Below are positions 45,297-58,346 of a DNA stretch of 64,000 bases, one piece after another. This stretch comes from Tigriopus japonicus. Lineage: Eukaryota; Arthropoda; Copepoda; Harpacticoida; Harpacticidae. Where the stretch lies: positions 737,704-801,703 of the forward strand of contig JAAGOF010000096.1 of NCBI GenBank assembly GCA_010645155.1, given 5' to 3'. The notes under the pieces are model-generated. The model did no database searches. It saw only the letters and a list, made by a program, of their open reading frames with translations, and had not been told where the DNA came from. Position 1 is the stretch's first letter. Each line of letters begins with the position of its first letter. The position numbers and the translations under genes were made by a program.

Positions 45297-47627
45297 ATGC
45301 CTGATTCATGTATAAACGGCGCAGAATTAAGGAACCGAGAGACCGGATTGATTGACCCTTCCCCATTGTCGATCATGACTTCGCTTTTGGGCCATGACAG
45401 TTCATCTTCTTCGTCGGATTCGGAATCCGATTCGGGAACCTTGAAGGTCAACGCCCAATACGCCCAAGTCTACAACACTTTCAGAGAAAAGGAAGTGTAT
45501 CAAAAACTCAAAGCCAAATACGGGGATGAGGCTCAATCGCATCGGGAGGACGACCACGCCTCCTCCTCCTCCTCTTCCAGTGATGAAAGTGAGGACGAAG
45601 ACGCCCACGAACTCACCGATCAAGTGGAAAAGGATTTCTACAAGACTCTGGCCAGTCTCAAGAACAAAGATCCCAGGATTTACGATGGACAAACCCGATT
45701 CTTCCAAGATCCATCCGACAACGACGACAAAGATCCACGAGGACCGAAGAGTAAAGACAAAAAGAAGGATAAACCCGTTTATTGGTCGGATCTGCAACGT
45801 CAAGTCATCTTGGAAAATGAGGGCAAATTCAAGGATGACGAGGAACATCAGGCTGAAAAGGATCTTCCATCCCAATCGGGACCGAGTTATGTCCAAGAAA
45901 TGGAACAACTTCGACAGAGTCTCAAGACCAATGTCCATTCCGATGACGACGATGAAGATGATGATGATAATCTTTTGATCCAACGGCGAAAAACGGATCA
46001 GGAGAAGCGGAAAGAGGATCAAGATTACAAAGCTTGGCTCAAAGGTCAAAAGGACGAGATTCCGGATGAGTCTACCAAACAAGATCTCCGAGGTTTGAAG
46101 GAATTTTGGAGCCAAGAGGATCTGGGAGAGGATGAAAAGTTCCTTAAGGACTATATCCTCAACAAACGTTATTTGGCCGATGAATCCGAGGCCGATTATC
46201 AACCCACCTACGAAGAGGTGGTCCATGATTCCGATGAAAACTTGTCAGCCGATGAGGCCAATGTCCGCAATATGGAACAATTTGAGTACAAGTACAACTA
46301 TCGATTTGAAGAACCCGATGAGGAGTTCATCAAACGATATCCTCGAACCATCAAAGATTCGCTACGAAACGCGAAGAACACGAGGAAAATGAAACGCGAC
46401 GAAATCAAGGAACGGAAAGAACGCGAGAAGATCAAGAAACGAGAGGAATTGAAGCAATTGAAAGCCATGAAAAAGAAGGAAATCCTGAGCAAATTGGACA
46501 AACTGAAGAAAGTCGCCGGCAATGGGGATCTGGATTTTGAAACCCTAGACCTCGATGGTGACTTTGATCCCGCGGAATATGATCGCAAAATGGCCCAAGT
46601 TTTTGCCGAATATGACCACGTGGCCGAGGGTGACCAAGTGGATGAGACCAAACCCGAGTTTTCCGACCTGGAATCGGATTTAGAGGCTGAATTGGAGACC
46701 GAGAATTGGGACGATTGGGCCGGCAACAATCCAACGGAAGCGCCCAATATAGAAGATCCGGATTTTGTCATGGATTGTGACTATGAGGTCAACTCGAAAG
46801 AGCAAACGCAAAACGAGTTGATTGAATCCACCAGGAATCGAAAGAAAACCCGCAAGTCCAAGTTTGCTGAAGTGGTTGAACAAAGCAAACCCGTGTTCAA
46901 TCCCGAAGATCGAAAGACCTTTGAACAGTACCTCGATGAATATTACAAGCTCGACTACGAGGATATGATCGGTGATCTGCCTTGTCGGTTCAAATATCGC
47001 TCAGTGCCCAAAAACGACTTTGGTCTGAGTGCCGATGAAGTGCTCAATGCACCCGATCGAGAACTCAATGCGTGGGTTTCGCTCAAAAAGACCTGCTCAT
47101 ATCGACCCACTGAAGAAGAGCTACACGACATTGATAAATTCAAGCAACGAGGCAACAATGTGTTTCTGAAAAGAAAGTTTCTACCCTCGTTATTCGAAGG
47201 CAATCCGGATGAAGCCCTAGAATTAGAGAAGAAGAAGAAATCGGACAAGATCAAGCGGAGGAAACGAAATCGTCGTGGTATTGGTTCTGAAGATGAGCAA
47301 GAACCAGTAGAAGTGAAACAAAAAGCGCCCAAGGAGGAGTCCAAATCCGGGCCCAAACCTACCAAACGGGTCAAACTTGAGGAAGAGGTGATGAAGGTGG
47401 ACCATTCTGAAGCTTCAGGAGAAGCTAAGAAGAAGAAAAAGAAGCGCAAACGAGGATCTGCATCAGCCTTATCGGGAAAAGAGATCGCCTCGACAGCCAG
47501 TAAAAAGAAGAAGGTAGATGTGAATGCAGAGATACGCATGTCCGATGATCGATTGAAGGCTTACGGGTTGAAACCTAATCAGTTCAAGAGGAAAGTGAAG
47601 AAGCAGAAGTATCACGACAAGGCATAA
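45297..47627 (+). CDS. KRI1: KRI1 ribosome-biogenesis factor
   Basis: Nucleolar protein needed for 40S ribosomal subunit assembly, acting with KRR1 in pre-rRNA processing. Intronless, 776 residues from the ATG at 45297 (a second in-frame ATG lies at 45375). The N-terminus has the family's INxxA-like region (LKVNAQYAQVYNTFREKEVY) after a Ser/Asp cluster. The middle has LKDYILNKRYL and long acidic and Lys/Glu coiled stretches (KERKEREKIKKREELKQLK). The conserved C-terminal domain includes EQYLDEYYKLDYEDMIGDLP, CRFKYRSVP, and DRLKAYGLKPNQFKRKVKKQK at the end. Several Lys-rich clusters suit nucleolar targeting. Its 3' end converges with NUP155, whose stop codon starts 112 bases away. Confidence 0.95.
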   Translation: MPDSCINGAELRNRETGLIDPSPLSIMTSLLGHDSSSSSSDSESDSGTLKVNAQYAQVYNTFREKEVYQKLKAKYGDEAQSHREDDHASSSSSSSDESEDEDAHELTDQVEKDFYKTLASLKNKDPRIYDGQTRFFQDPSDNDDKDPRGPKSKDKKKDKPVYWSDLQRQVILENEGKFKDDEEHQAEKDLPSQSGPSYVQEMEQLRQSLKTNVHSDDDDEDDDDNLLIQRRKTDQEKRKEDQDYKAWLKGQKDEIPDESTKQDLRGLKEFWSQEDLGEDEKFLKDYILNKRYLADESEADYQPTYEEVVHDSDENLSADEANVRNMEQFEYKYNYRFEEPDEEFIKRYPRTIKDSLRNAKNTRKMKRDEIKERKEREKIKKREELKQLKAMKKKEILSKLDKLKKVAGNGDLDFETLDLDGDFDPAEYDRKMAQVFAEYDHVAEGDQVDETKPEFSDLESDLEAELETENWDDWAGNNPTEAPNIEDPDFVMDCDYEVNSKEQTQNELIESTRNRKKTRKSKFAEVVEQSKPVFNPEDRKTFEQYLDEYYKLDYEDMIGDLPCRFKYRSVPKNDFGLSADEVLNAPDRELNAWVSLKKTCSYRPTEEELHDIDKFKQRGNNVFLKRKFLPSLFEGNPDEALELEKKKKSDKIKRRKRNRRGIGSEDEQEPVEVKQKAPKEESKSGPKPTKRVKLEEEVMKVDHSEASGEAKKKKKKRKRGSASALSGKEIASTASKKKKVDVNAEIRMSDDRLKAYGLKPNQFKRKVKKQKYHDKA

Positions 47628-47680
47628 TGATGATGATTATGATAAATATATGGGGTAATTTGTTTCATGGAGACGTTCGT

Positions 47681-47686
47681 TTTATT
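47681..47686 (-). terminator. poly(A) signal of NUP155
   Basis: AATAAA on the minus strand, 54 bases after the NUP155 stop codon and inside the 112-bp gap to KRI1. KRI1 has GATAAA-type sequence in the same gap, so the two transcripts probably overlap at their 3' ends. Confidence 0.55.
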
Positions 47687-47739
47687 TCATGAATTGGCGT
47701 AGAAACATTAATAGGGTTTACAATCAATCAATCAATCAT

Positions 47740-50700
47740 TTACAGTCGTTCCAATTTGGCTTGAATGGCCTTGAACTCGTTGACGAGAAGTGTACTATCA
47801 TGTTTGGTGTAGAGATTGCTCAAATACTTCCCCACGGCATCCAAGCAAGTGACCACAAACTGACGTCTGAAAGGCAATCAAAATTCAGTATGAAAATTTT
47901 CATTTGTATGTTTTCCGCAAACTCCATTTCCGAACCTTTCATTGTACGAGACCATGGAGGGAGAACTGGCGAACGTGTCCAAAAGTCGGGCCAAAACATG
48001 GAGCAGATGATGAGGCGAGCCTTGTCGGAGCCACACGGGCTCATTAGCTAAATACAACCTGGAATCCAATCATGATAAGAAACTTTTTACCTTTCTACCC
48101 TTGACCTTCAAATTAATTACTCAAACTGGACCTACCTGTTGTAGACTTCCAACACTTTCGGGATTGGAATGGACACGCTAAGCAAGGTCTTGAAGACCCA
48201 CGTGTGCTCGGATTGGATTTGGCACGAGAATATCTCCAGTTTTCGCACAATGAACTCCAATGGGAAATAGCGTTGCGCTGCCGAAGCGTAGAGGGTGCCC
48301 AATGCCTTGAGTTTATTGGCAATCATGGGGATACGCGAGCTATTGGTCAAATCCTGACTCTGTCGAAGCTCCTTCTCCAAGATGTTTTCCCACACGGTCT
48401 CCACCAAAAGCTTATCTTGATGCCCTGAGCAATGGAGAATGGCTAATTGGCACTCCCAAAGCTCGTAAGGTTCGGCAAAGTCCTGATAGAGTTGCGAGAT
48501 GTCCAAGAGATCCGCGTTCAAGCGATCAATGGCCGTCTTCAGATTAGCCGACGGGTTGGCTTTGTCCTTGAGATTGAGACTATCTAAGATCTGCAATTGC
48601 ACCCTGGCCACTTCCATTTTCTCCTCCAAATCATGGAGCAATTCGCCAACGCCGCCACGACTGGATTCGCCGTTGACCTCACCGGATTTGACGCACATAA
48701 TGGCTCGGGAGAGATACTCCAAGCGTTGTTGAAGCGGCACATCCACGGTGTGTCGTTCGGCCAATTTGGCTAAAATGCGGGCAGCCGCCGCATAACTGCG
48801 GGCTTTCTCGTAGTATTTCCACAGCAAATCGAACATGAGCACGGTCTCATGGGATCGTTTGGTGCCTCGAGTGAGATAGTCCTCCAGGAATGAGCTCCGA
48901 ATGCTCAAGAGGCGATCGAATTGGTTGTGATCCACCAACCATTGGTACAGGGCAATGTGGAACAACTGATCTTCGCTCTGAAGACCCAATTGGAACACGT
49001 TCTCGGCATACTCAGAGGCTTCCTGAGGAGGCAATTGATTGGGATCGGCAGGGGGTGGAGGTCCAGGGCTTTTGGGCACAGAGGGAGACATTGGGTGGGC
49101 TCGACCCGTGTCGATCAGTCGTCGAAGGATCTCAAGCACGTGTTTGTAGCAGTTCATGCGGTTCACAAAGGCCTGATGGCCTTGTTGGTCCTCCATAGGC
49201 TCGTTTTTCTTGTAGTAATGCAAGGCCAAACCTTGGGGATCACGACGATTGGCAGCGGCTAAACACACCTCCACCACGCCCCAATAGCAATGAACAGCCG
49301 CCAAATGAGAAGTGAGCACGTCCAAATTGACCCTACTAGCAATGTCTTTACACATATTCACGGCCTCTCGAAGTAATCGCTCTCTTTCGTGTGGATTCGA
49401 CTTGGATTTGGCCGTGATGAGCATCTCGTGCGCTTTGGAGGAAATGGCATCTTCCGTGTTGTACAAAGCCGGACAAACCTCTCGCAGACGATTCGAAATG
49501 GCGTCCGTGGAGGCGTTATCGGCCAAATACAGGTTGATAATGGCTTGAACCAACCGTGAGCTGAGCTCCTTGCCAGCATTGGAGAGGATGAGATCGCGGA
49601 AATACATGCCTCGAAGAATGTTCTGCTCGTCTTGACCGAGTTTCTGGGCCACCACGTGGACTTGATGGTCGCAAACCACCTTCCAAAGACCGATCACTTG
49701 CTGGCAATGCGAAACGAGTTGTTGGAGGAACAACAAACTCTGCCGTTCCTTCAACAGAGCCTCTTGATGTGATTTGTGCAAATTGTTCCCAGGATGATGA
49801 TGATGAGGAGGAGGAGGGGGATGACCTCCCAAGGACATGGAGCCTTGGATGCCCGAATGCATGTGAGAATTGCGATCCATGAAGTCTTTCAGATCGCACA
49901 GTTGGGCCAGAACCCACTCAATCTCGTCGATAGTGAGCGTGCTGGACAAATGATGGGTGGCTTGACTCCCCGGAACCACCAAAGTGGCCAACCACAGAGG
50001 TCGAACCAATCGCGAGAAGTACAAATACAGCCCATTGTGCTTGGACGAGAAGATCAGCTCAGGTTGGAACATGCTCTGGGATCCAAATCCGCCATCTCCT
50101 CTGGGGGTGAGAAATGGGTTGACATTGGCAGCACCCCCACTCTGATTATGAGGGGCGGGGGTGGACGCAATATGTGGATGAAACGAGGGTGAGAAAGGTT
50201 GGGCCATGCTCACGTTTCGACCGGTTTGATTGGCTCCGGGATTGGGTGCTTGTTGGCCGAAACTCAAGCGAGGTTCTCCTCCGTAGAGAAAGAAGGCTCG
50301 AGTGGCCCATTCGGAGATTTGGCGATCCTGGATGGATCGCGAACAAGCCAAGATGAGAGCCGTGGCGATCCCCTGAGCCTCAGCATGCAGATTGAAGAAG
50401 CCCTTGACCACGTCGTTGTCGGGTCCATTGTGGTTGATGAGCAATTGGCGGAGATGATCCACGGGTCGCAATTTGGACACGATGATCGTACCTTGAGCCG
50501 AGATCAGAACATAGCGTTTGGCGATCTGAGTGTGCTGAATGACCATCAGAGGAGGTTGCATGGATTGGAACGAGTCTTTGTAGAGTCTGAGCATGCGCTC
50601 GTCGCCGGGAATCTCATCCAGAGCCCAAACTCGGCCATCTAGGGGCAAACTCGTCTGACCTTCCATGAGAATGTTTTGGAACGGGAAGCCGTCATTCGAG

Positions 50701-53142
50701 AGAAGCCACAACATGTCCGACTCTTCGGTTTGGGAACACACTAATAACAACGTTCCTACGGTACAAAAAATCAAACCATTAATGCAATTTGGGCTCGTTC
50801 TTTTTTGAAAAGGATTTTTTTTTTAATTCGACATCAAGCTACTTAAGAAATTAGACCTAGAATTAGAACCTTTGTAATAAATCGCGCACTCACGCTATGG
50901 CATCATTTACTTTACTCTTTATGATATCGGCGAAATTACATCGCACTGAGATTGATTTTTAAGCAACCCTTCCTCTGCGGTTTTCGTGGATTCGGCTTAC
51001 AATTAATGTTCCTTTTGCAAGCCAAAGAGTTTTAAATCTGCTTTGACATGGATCGGCCATAAATTCGTAAACAAAATCGCTCCAAATTTAAATTTTTGAA
51101 GCTGAAGTAAAAACGAGATTCTTCCTATTTGTTTTTGGTTAAACAATGGTAGTACATACTCAACAAAAACACGGGGAAACATGCTCTTACCTTGGTTGTA
51201 GTAACTCATATGAGCCTTACTGGGACGAGGCACATTGGAAGCGGCCGAAAAACCCGGCGGGAGACGCACGTGTTGCAAGTACAAATTTTGGGGACGACCC
51301 ATGAGGTTGTTGCCCATCACGGAGAAGTAGAAGCGCACACCATTGCCCGAAACGGCCACCAAGGCCAAAGCCGGAGACTCCGACATTGGCACTACGGATA
51401 TTCCGATGATGGGGCTCAGGTTCGATTGGTCAATGTGTCTGCAAGCATATTCAGGGTTATAGTATACGCCAAACATAACTTATGGCCAAACAATAATCTT
51501 AGCCAACAAAAGTGTGTTTGGATCATTCAAGTCTAAGCTTTTTTTTATTTCATTCATGAAGAAGGTAATTTGTTTAGTTTTGGTTAAGGGCCTTTTCGGT
51601 CATTATTAAATAAATATTAATTGATCCATCACATAAATGAACTAGATTTTGCATACATGGTGACGTTTATAACAAGAGTAGTCAATTTAACCAAGTTCCC
51701 ACCGACATTTGTCACGACGTAATAACAAATATGTAATCGAGTTCTTTTAAATAGGTCATTGGCCAATAAAACAACTCACAACACGGTTGAAACCCAATAT
51801 TTCATGATTTTTCTCAACCCATTCCTACGACCATGCTTGTTCTACTATACTCGAATTATTGTCGAAACAAGAACAAGGCAAAAAATCAAGTGAAAAAAAG
51901 TAAGTTCTACTTACATGGCCACACGGGCGGCTTCTTGGACAATGTTGGCTTGCGACAAGGCCACCACTTTGATCATATCTTGGCCTTCCGGGCCCAAATC
52001 AAACACTTGGATGTGGCCTTTCTCGGAGCGCGTGTACAAAATGTGACGACTCTCGTCCACCTGAATTTGTTCGATGGGATCCTCTTCGTAGAAAGCGGCG
52101 TTGATGAACGACGGCACCAAAAACGACAGACTGGAATTCGAGTGGTTGATCTTCTGGGCTTTCTTGCCAAACCAGCCATCTTCGGCTTGATACACGAACT
52201 CGTAGAGACAACCGTCTTTGCCGCCCATGAAGATACGCCCATTGGCCGTGCCCGTGACACACATCATGTACACGGCATCCGTGGCCAATGTGAATAAAGG
52301 TTCGGGCAACAAATGCATTTCCGCCTCTTCATGGCCTGAAAGAAAGAAAGAAACCCTCGATGATACGTCTGCGGATCATGGAATCTAGTACGCTTCATTG
52401 AGAATGAGCGCATTGCCGTTGTAATAATTTGATTTCGAGTAATATTGAATTGTACATTGTACGTCCATTCATTGGAGGTGATACATTAGTGTCAAGTTTC
52501 AAGCTCGCTTCACCCTAGAAATACATTTGAGTACCATGACAATGCTCATCATTCGCTCGTTTTCTTACCCGGAATGGGTCCAAAGGTCACGCCCAAAAGC
52601 ACGATTTCCACGGCCGTGGTCAGACACAACAAGGCGCGGATATGCTCTTTAAACACGCCCTTTCGGGGCGTCAACCAAGCCACGCTCAAAATGGTATCGC
52701 CCAATCCGTCAAAATAGGCCAAATCGCCGCCATCTTCGAATCGCCACAAATAGATATCGCTATCGATGGTCAGCCACGCCCGTCCCACCCCCGGAAACAC
52801 GCCCATGAGGCAATTACATTGCATATGCCCGAAATGCTCGACCAATTCGGCCGGCAAAGGCACGCGAACCATCTGACTGGGCGGATCCGGACCATTCAAC
52901 GAAGGATAATCCGGATCGTGATTGCCCGACAGACCCGCCCCCAAGCCCGAGCCGCTCGATCCGGGGGCGTGGCATCGAAGCTTGTCGCCCAAAGACGGAC
53001 ATTGCGAATCCGAATGCAGCATCTTCTCCACCATCCGACCGCACGCCTCCATACTTTCGTGCCAGGACACGCCCCCGGGACCGCCCGAGGCGGCGGGATG
53101 ACCGGATAAATGACTGGCGTTGACCGACGACAACGTCATCAT
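47740..53142 (-). CDS. NUP155: nucleoporin NUP155 (fly Nup154)
   Basis: Inner-ring scaffold nucleoporin of the nuclear pore complex. Six exons: 52569-53142, 51915-52335, 51191-51438, 48136-50755, 47936-48058, 47740-47866, giving 1,370 residues (human 1,391), with all phases matching. The N-terminal half is the beta-propeller: [56 protein letters not shown]. The rest is the alpha-solenoid, including [25 protein letters not shown] and [17 protein letters not shown], all strongly conserved in NUP155. A Gly/Ser/Pro-rich insert ([11 protein letters not shown]) near the N-terminus and a His/Pro loop (PPPPPHHHH) in the solenoid are lineage-specific linkers. The start is the first of two tandem ATGs. 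Confidence 0.95.
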
Positions 53143-55035
53143 GATCTATCGATCGCTCGCTCAATCAATCCACGATCGAATTCTCGGGTTCGAATTCCTG
53201 TTCTTACGCAAAAAACGGCATGGAAATCGCGATCATAACCAAGAAGATCAAACAGGAAGGCCAAGAAGGAGCTTTGAAAATAGGTCAGATGGAGGGCGAT
53301 CTAAAGCTTATGCCGGCCAAAAGCGTTGAATTACCCGGCGAAGTGTGGGAATGATGAACATTACCATTATAGGTAGAAGCGAATCAATAACGTACTTTAA
53401 CAAATGCGCTCCAGTTCTTACGGTTCAGTGCTATAATGAAAAGTGAGGCCTTCTTATAGTTTTAAAAGACTTCTGAAGAAAGTCAGGAAAAATTTAGCCG
53501 TCTTTTTGGGATGAAATGAATATTTGAAAAAGACTAGCTCATTCATTCTCCGAGTCATAAATTTGGAAAAACATTTTTTTCGTCAAAATTCAGTGCAGGA
53601 TCTTGTCTGTGAGGATCGATTTGGCAATCCTGATCTCTGTCGAAGGCCGAGCTTCACAACCGTCAACAAACCGCAACAAACCGATCCTCAGCTGTTTTGA
53701 GAGAATCAGGGATGCCGAATCCAAAAGCGCGGGAAAAATAGCACCGCGCTCAAAACAGCCGAAAAAGGCGGTTTAGAACAATAGAGTATCAATCTTCACC
53801 GTCATTCATGGATCCATCATAACATTTTTTTGAGTGCATCCTCACTCAATATTCCGATGAGAATGTGACACGTGCGTGTTCAGCTAAGTATGAAATTAAA
53901 ATCTAGTAGATTAAAATGATGAAACCATTGGCAAATATGTAGGATAAAACGACACAAAAACACCTCGAAGTTTTTGTTCCCGATGTTTGGAACCGAGTTG
54001 ATTTAAGAAGCCCAAGAAGACTTAAAAATGAGAACGTTTAGCCTTTTCAAAGAAACCAATGGAAATTTTTCAACACCCCTACTGCGAAAACAGCGAGAAA
54101 TATAAGGCATATCCAAAACTGATGTTAGATGATGTTGCAAGAAGATGTTGCTAATTTTAAAAAGGGGGATCTTGAAGCTATTTGGGGTTGGATTTCTACA
54201 AAAATAACATTTATCAGAACGACCAATTATTTTAGGAGAGGAAAAAACTATCGACTGTAGGAGAAAACCACATATTTGGGCCTTTTTTGAGATGTTTTCC
54301 ATCAAAAAAATATCCTGAATTTTTTTAGCAGTCTTTTCTTTTTACCATAACTGAGCACAACGTCAATGTTTGCCAAAAGTTATGGTAGATTTGCCAAATG
54401 ATTACGGGTTGGTAAAATTTGGCAAATTATTTTCAAAAATTTCTCATAATGTTCGGTCACCCAATTCTGAAGGGCAATGAGGTGCTTTGCCCGTCTTGAT
54501 GCAATTGGCCATTTGAAAAGATGAATAGAAAACATGGATTAATTAATTGTAGTCATTCGCTCACCAGTATCAGGAGTTCTTAGGTTCCATCCAATTTGAA
54601 AATTAATTCGCCCTCACAGACGACATTTACTTGAAACTTTATCTCAAGTCAATCTCTATAAAAATCTCACTTTCTAATATTTTGCTTTGTTAAATCTAAA
54701 AAATATCACTTTTTACCACATAAATCGCCAGTTTTACCACATAAAAAGTACTTATTAGGGCTTCAAAAACCACATTTTTTCAGGGATTGTTGAGCGGGCA
54801 AATTTCCTCTTCACAAAAACAAGCAAATAAATTCACTAACAGCTCAATATTATTGTTTTTTTTGCATGTAGGTTAAAAAATGAATGATGTGATTCCATAC
54901 GTGCTAGATAATAACAGACTTGGCGTACCTGTGGAGTGACAAATTACGTGTGGGAATTGACAAGGCCCTTGATTAGCTTTCGTTTACAGCCCTATGAAAT
55001 AATCATCTTGCCAAAGGGAATCAACGAAACAGGCT
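53143..55035. other. spacer between NUP155 and the coiled-coil gene
   Basis: The NUP155 promoter and 5' UTR should lie at its left end. GCTGTTTTGAG and CTCAAAACAGC, a perfect 11-bp inverted pair, occur around 53690-53760. The rest is AT-rich with no supported gene. Confidence 0.4.
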
Positions 55036-56534
55036 TCATTTTTTCCATCTTTTATTCATGAATTCCAGATCGTGTTGCAAAGTCACGACTTGATTTCGCA
55101 AGTCCTTCGAGCTAGAATGGAGATGGTGAGATTTGTCGAGCATTCGATGCGTTTTGAAAGTCACTTGATCCACTTGGTCGTTCAGGTGTTTCAGTCTTTG
55201 TTCCATATCAGACTTTGAAATTGACGAAGAAGGGGGACCCTCTCGGAAAGTCACAAACGTCCCACCCAAAGGTCGGTTCTGAGAAGGGTCGACTGAGGTT
55301 GAAGGAAAGGTCTCATGCTCCCAAGGGCACTTTGACATTGGGGCAAATGAAGTTGGGGTCAAATTGGTTGGCTGATGAGGTAATGAAGGCGTGAAACAGC
55401 AACTCAACTGATCCGTGGAGTTCCACCGAGATTTTGACAACACTGAAGTTGCGAAAAGAAAAGTTATGAATTAATGAACGTTTGGAAGTTTGGAAGAGGT
55501 TTCAAAAAATGAAGGAGAGAATTTTCTTTTTCAGAGTTGATGAATCCTATTTGCGATTGAAATATGTGCAAAAACTCCGTTGTGATCTAACTCTGTCATT
55601 TGCAATCAAACTAACGGCAAATTGGAGATATCAAATCCGGACCAAAGTCCTATCATGTTTAATTTTTCAGTTGAATCGATGAAGCAAACGAAGATTCTGT
55701 TAGCTTTTTTAGGACAAGGATGCTCTGATAAAAAAAGGGTACCTAAAAACTGTCTAAAGACGTCAAATGTACGTTCTTTTTAGCGAGAATAGTGCCATTT
55801 GGGACTTTTAAGGTAAGAATTTTATAATAAAAATAAAAGAATTTAAAGTAGTAGTTTACTTTTCAAACAATTATATGTTTGTAGTTACGTGTACATCTCA
55901 AGAGCCTTGAGTTCAGACGCTCATGAAAAAAATGCAAAAACGTGTTCTAGTCGTCCCAAACAATAACAAAGCACTATCAAATTTCATTTTCTTTCCACAT
56001 AGAGCAACAACAGAAAGTAAAAGTGACCCAACAATTGCGCCCTAAAAGGTATTTTTTCAAGATTTTTTTAAAGAAGACTTGCAGACTCTTCTCATGTCAA
56101 AACCAAAGTACATACAACATACTATTACAATTACATACCGTTAAACTATCTCACAAAAACTCAGATGCAATGAACTCACATGGAGAGGGAGACTTATCCC
56201 AAACGGGACTAACACAAGGTAGATTTGGTGTGGGCGTGAGCCATTTTTTGGGGTAGTCCCAATCATCGAGACTGGTACTGACAGCATGAGAATATTGCTC
56301 ATGCACCAGAGGTTTCCGACACTTGGAACACAAATAAGGCACTCTTTTGGCTTGCTCAAGGGCCAAATCAACCTTAAGCTGGGAAATTTGATCTTCCAAC
56401 CGATGAATCAACTCCTGATCGTCTCTGATGGTCAGCGTGAATTTCTCCTCAAGTTGACCCAAAGTTCGTCGTTTGTGCTTGAGGAGGCCTTTAAAATCGG
56501 AAATTATGTCGTCAAAGGCGTCATAGCAATTCAT
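55036..56534 (-). CDS. small coiled-coil protein with a CxxC motif, unknown function
   Basis: Two exons: 56180-56534 and 55036-55442, phase 1 join, giving 253 residues. The start ATG is at 56532-56534. The first part (about residues 1-65) is a predicted coiled coil: KGLLKHKRRTLGQLEEKF and HRLEDQISQLKVDLALEQAK. It is followed by YLCSKCRKPL, a CxxC that could be half of a zinc site. A Pro/Ser/Thr-rich linker follows, then a second coiled coil near the C-terminus (MEQRLKHLNDQVDQV...LQHDLEFMNKRWKK). The architecture suggests a structural or adaptor role, but I do not recognise the family. Long heptad-like runs and clean splice sites support a real gene. Confidence 0.65.
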
Positions 56535-58346
56535 GGTGATTCACCCCACCTTCAAGCCATGATGATTTGGCACTTGCTTTTTCACTTGACTAACATGTTG
56601 GTTGATGTGGCTTCGTACAAGAGTAAACACCTTCACCACCTCTCTAAAGGCCGTCCAATTTGTTTAGTCAGTATTGGGACTTTCCTCTTCCGTTTGACTC
56701 TCACTCGTTTCTCAAAGCAGACAGCCCAAATCATGCATGAGTATGTATGTTCCAAATTTTGCCAACCATAACTGGTGGAACAACCCCCGGTTGTTCCTGC
56801 TTGCAAACAAGACGACAGATAACGAGTCAAAGCAGGTGTTTCTTCCAGACTGTGGACCAATAGGGGATACGATGAGGGGATATAGGAGGAGGTCGAGAGA
56901 GTTCCCATGGGGGTGAGCGAGGAATTGAGTGAGTGAACGAGTGAGGGAAAGGAAGAAGGACGACAGGAGGCATGGACCACGAGGGACTCTGTCTGCACAT
57001 ACGGAACTACCATTTACATCATGTTTGGAACATGCGAATGGGACACACCGTTGACATATCACATACTGTTGCATGGAAAAGTGCTAAAAACAAAATCAAA
57101 CTGATGAACACACTACAGAGTTTCATTTCCATTCCTGTCTCCGGGGCTAGGAATTGTCAAGCACACAGATATTTGCGGAAGTTATACGTTACGATGGCTT
57201 ATTTCCATTTTATTTTTATAAATATTTATCTTTATCTGCTTTTTTCTCCCAAAATTTTACGAAATGAGGGACATTTAATGAAAAGTAGAATAAAATCTAA
57301 ATTAGATGAATTCAGTTTTTGCAACCGAAGGACGAGAGCTAAAGACGAAAAAACTCTTTTGTCTGCGTTTATAGCGAAATTGATATTTATTTGATATAGA
57401 TTTTATTCGTTTTTTTTGACTGCATATGCAAAATTTCGGGAAATTTTTTCTTACGTTCAAGTCTTTTAGCTTTTTATTTTCATTTTTTTCACAAAAGCAA
57501 GTATTCAATATGGGTCCAATGTGGGTCCTTTAACGAGCAGCTGACTGGGAGGTCACCTTAGTAATACAGCTACAAAAATTGCACCCTGTCACAAACGTTT
57601 GACCTATTTTCGAACTTATCAATGTATATTAGACAGGCAAGAACAAAAATTTTCTGTTTTAAAACTCAAAGGTTGCACGTGTTTTCCATTTCCCCGGTTG
57701 CGCTTCAAGGACTCTTATGGCATAATAACTTGCATCATGCTGTTACTAAACAGACAATAATGGAAATGTGGGCCAAAATCCTTTGTTGACCACTTCTGAA
57801 AATGAAAACGTTGTATAAGGGCCCGGAAACATATTTTATCTTGTGGAACAGAAATTTCAGACGTTTCACAGCCTAGTTTCAGCTGATGGTTGGCGAGCCT
57901 GATCTTCAACTGACTTTTCTCCTAGAAACGTCTAGAATTTAGCTCCACAATCCAAAAGAAAATTTCCGGGCCCTACTTATAATATTCTCGTTTGACTCAA
58001 TTATCACATTGGAATGACCTAAAAACGAAAACAAAATAACAATGCATTTTTTAAATATTATGGTACTTTGATCCTTTCCTGCGGCTCAAAATAGGCTCGT
58101 TAACCCAAATCTTGCCCTTTACCCTTAAAAACTCGCTTTTAAACATAAAACGGATGGTGCAGTTTTTGCCCATCTTTAGTTCAAGTAAAAATGTCCAAAA
58201 GCACCCCTGATTGATCCTACATCATTCATCACAAACATCAGCGCCATCTATCATATCGAAGTGTTCCAAGGTCCTCGGACCCTTCGTTTCACGCCTCCTT
58301 CTCAGATCCGATCCGATCCCGTTCCCGATCTGCCGGATGATGCATC
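56535..58346. other. spacer between coiled-coil and zinc-finger genes
   Basis: Divergent promoter region for both neighbours. Open frames at 56.6-57.4 kb on both strands are short and lack family features or splice support. No repeat or RNA gene is recognised. Confidence 0.4.

Noticed and set aside
45402..46226. 274-codon hydrophobic frame on the minus strand
   Set aside because: Antisense of KRI1. Acidic codons read backward give Phe/Leu/Ile/Val-rich sequence that mimics a membrane protein.
56286..56771. 161-codon plus-strand frame
   Set aside because: Overlaps the first exon of the coiled-coil gene on the opposite strand. Its start and sequence show no family features.
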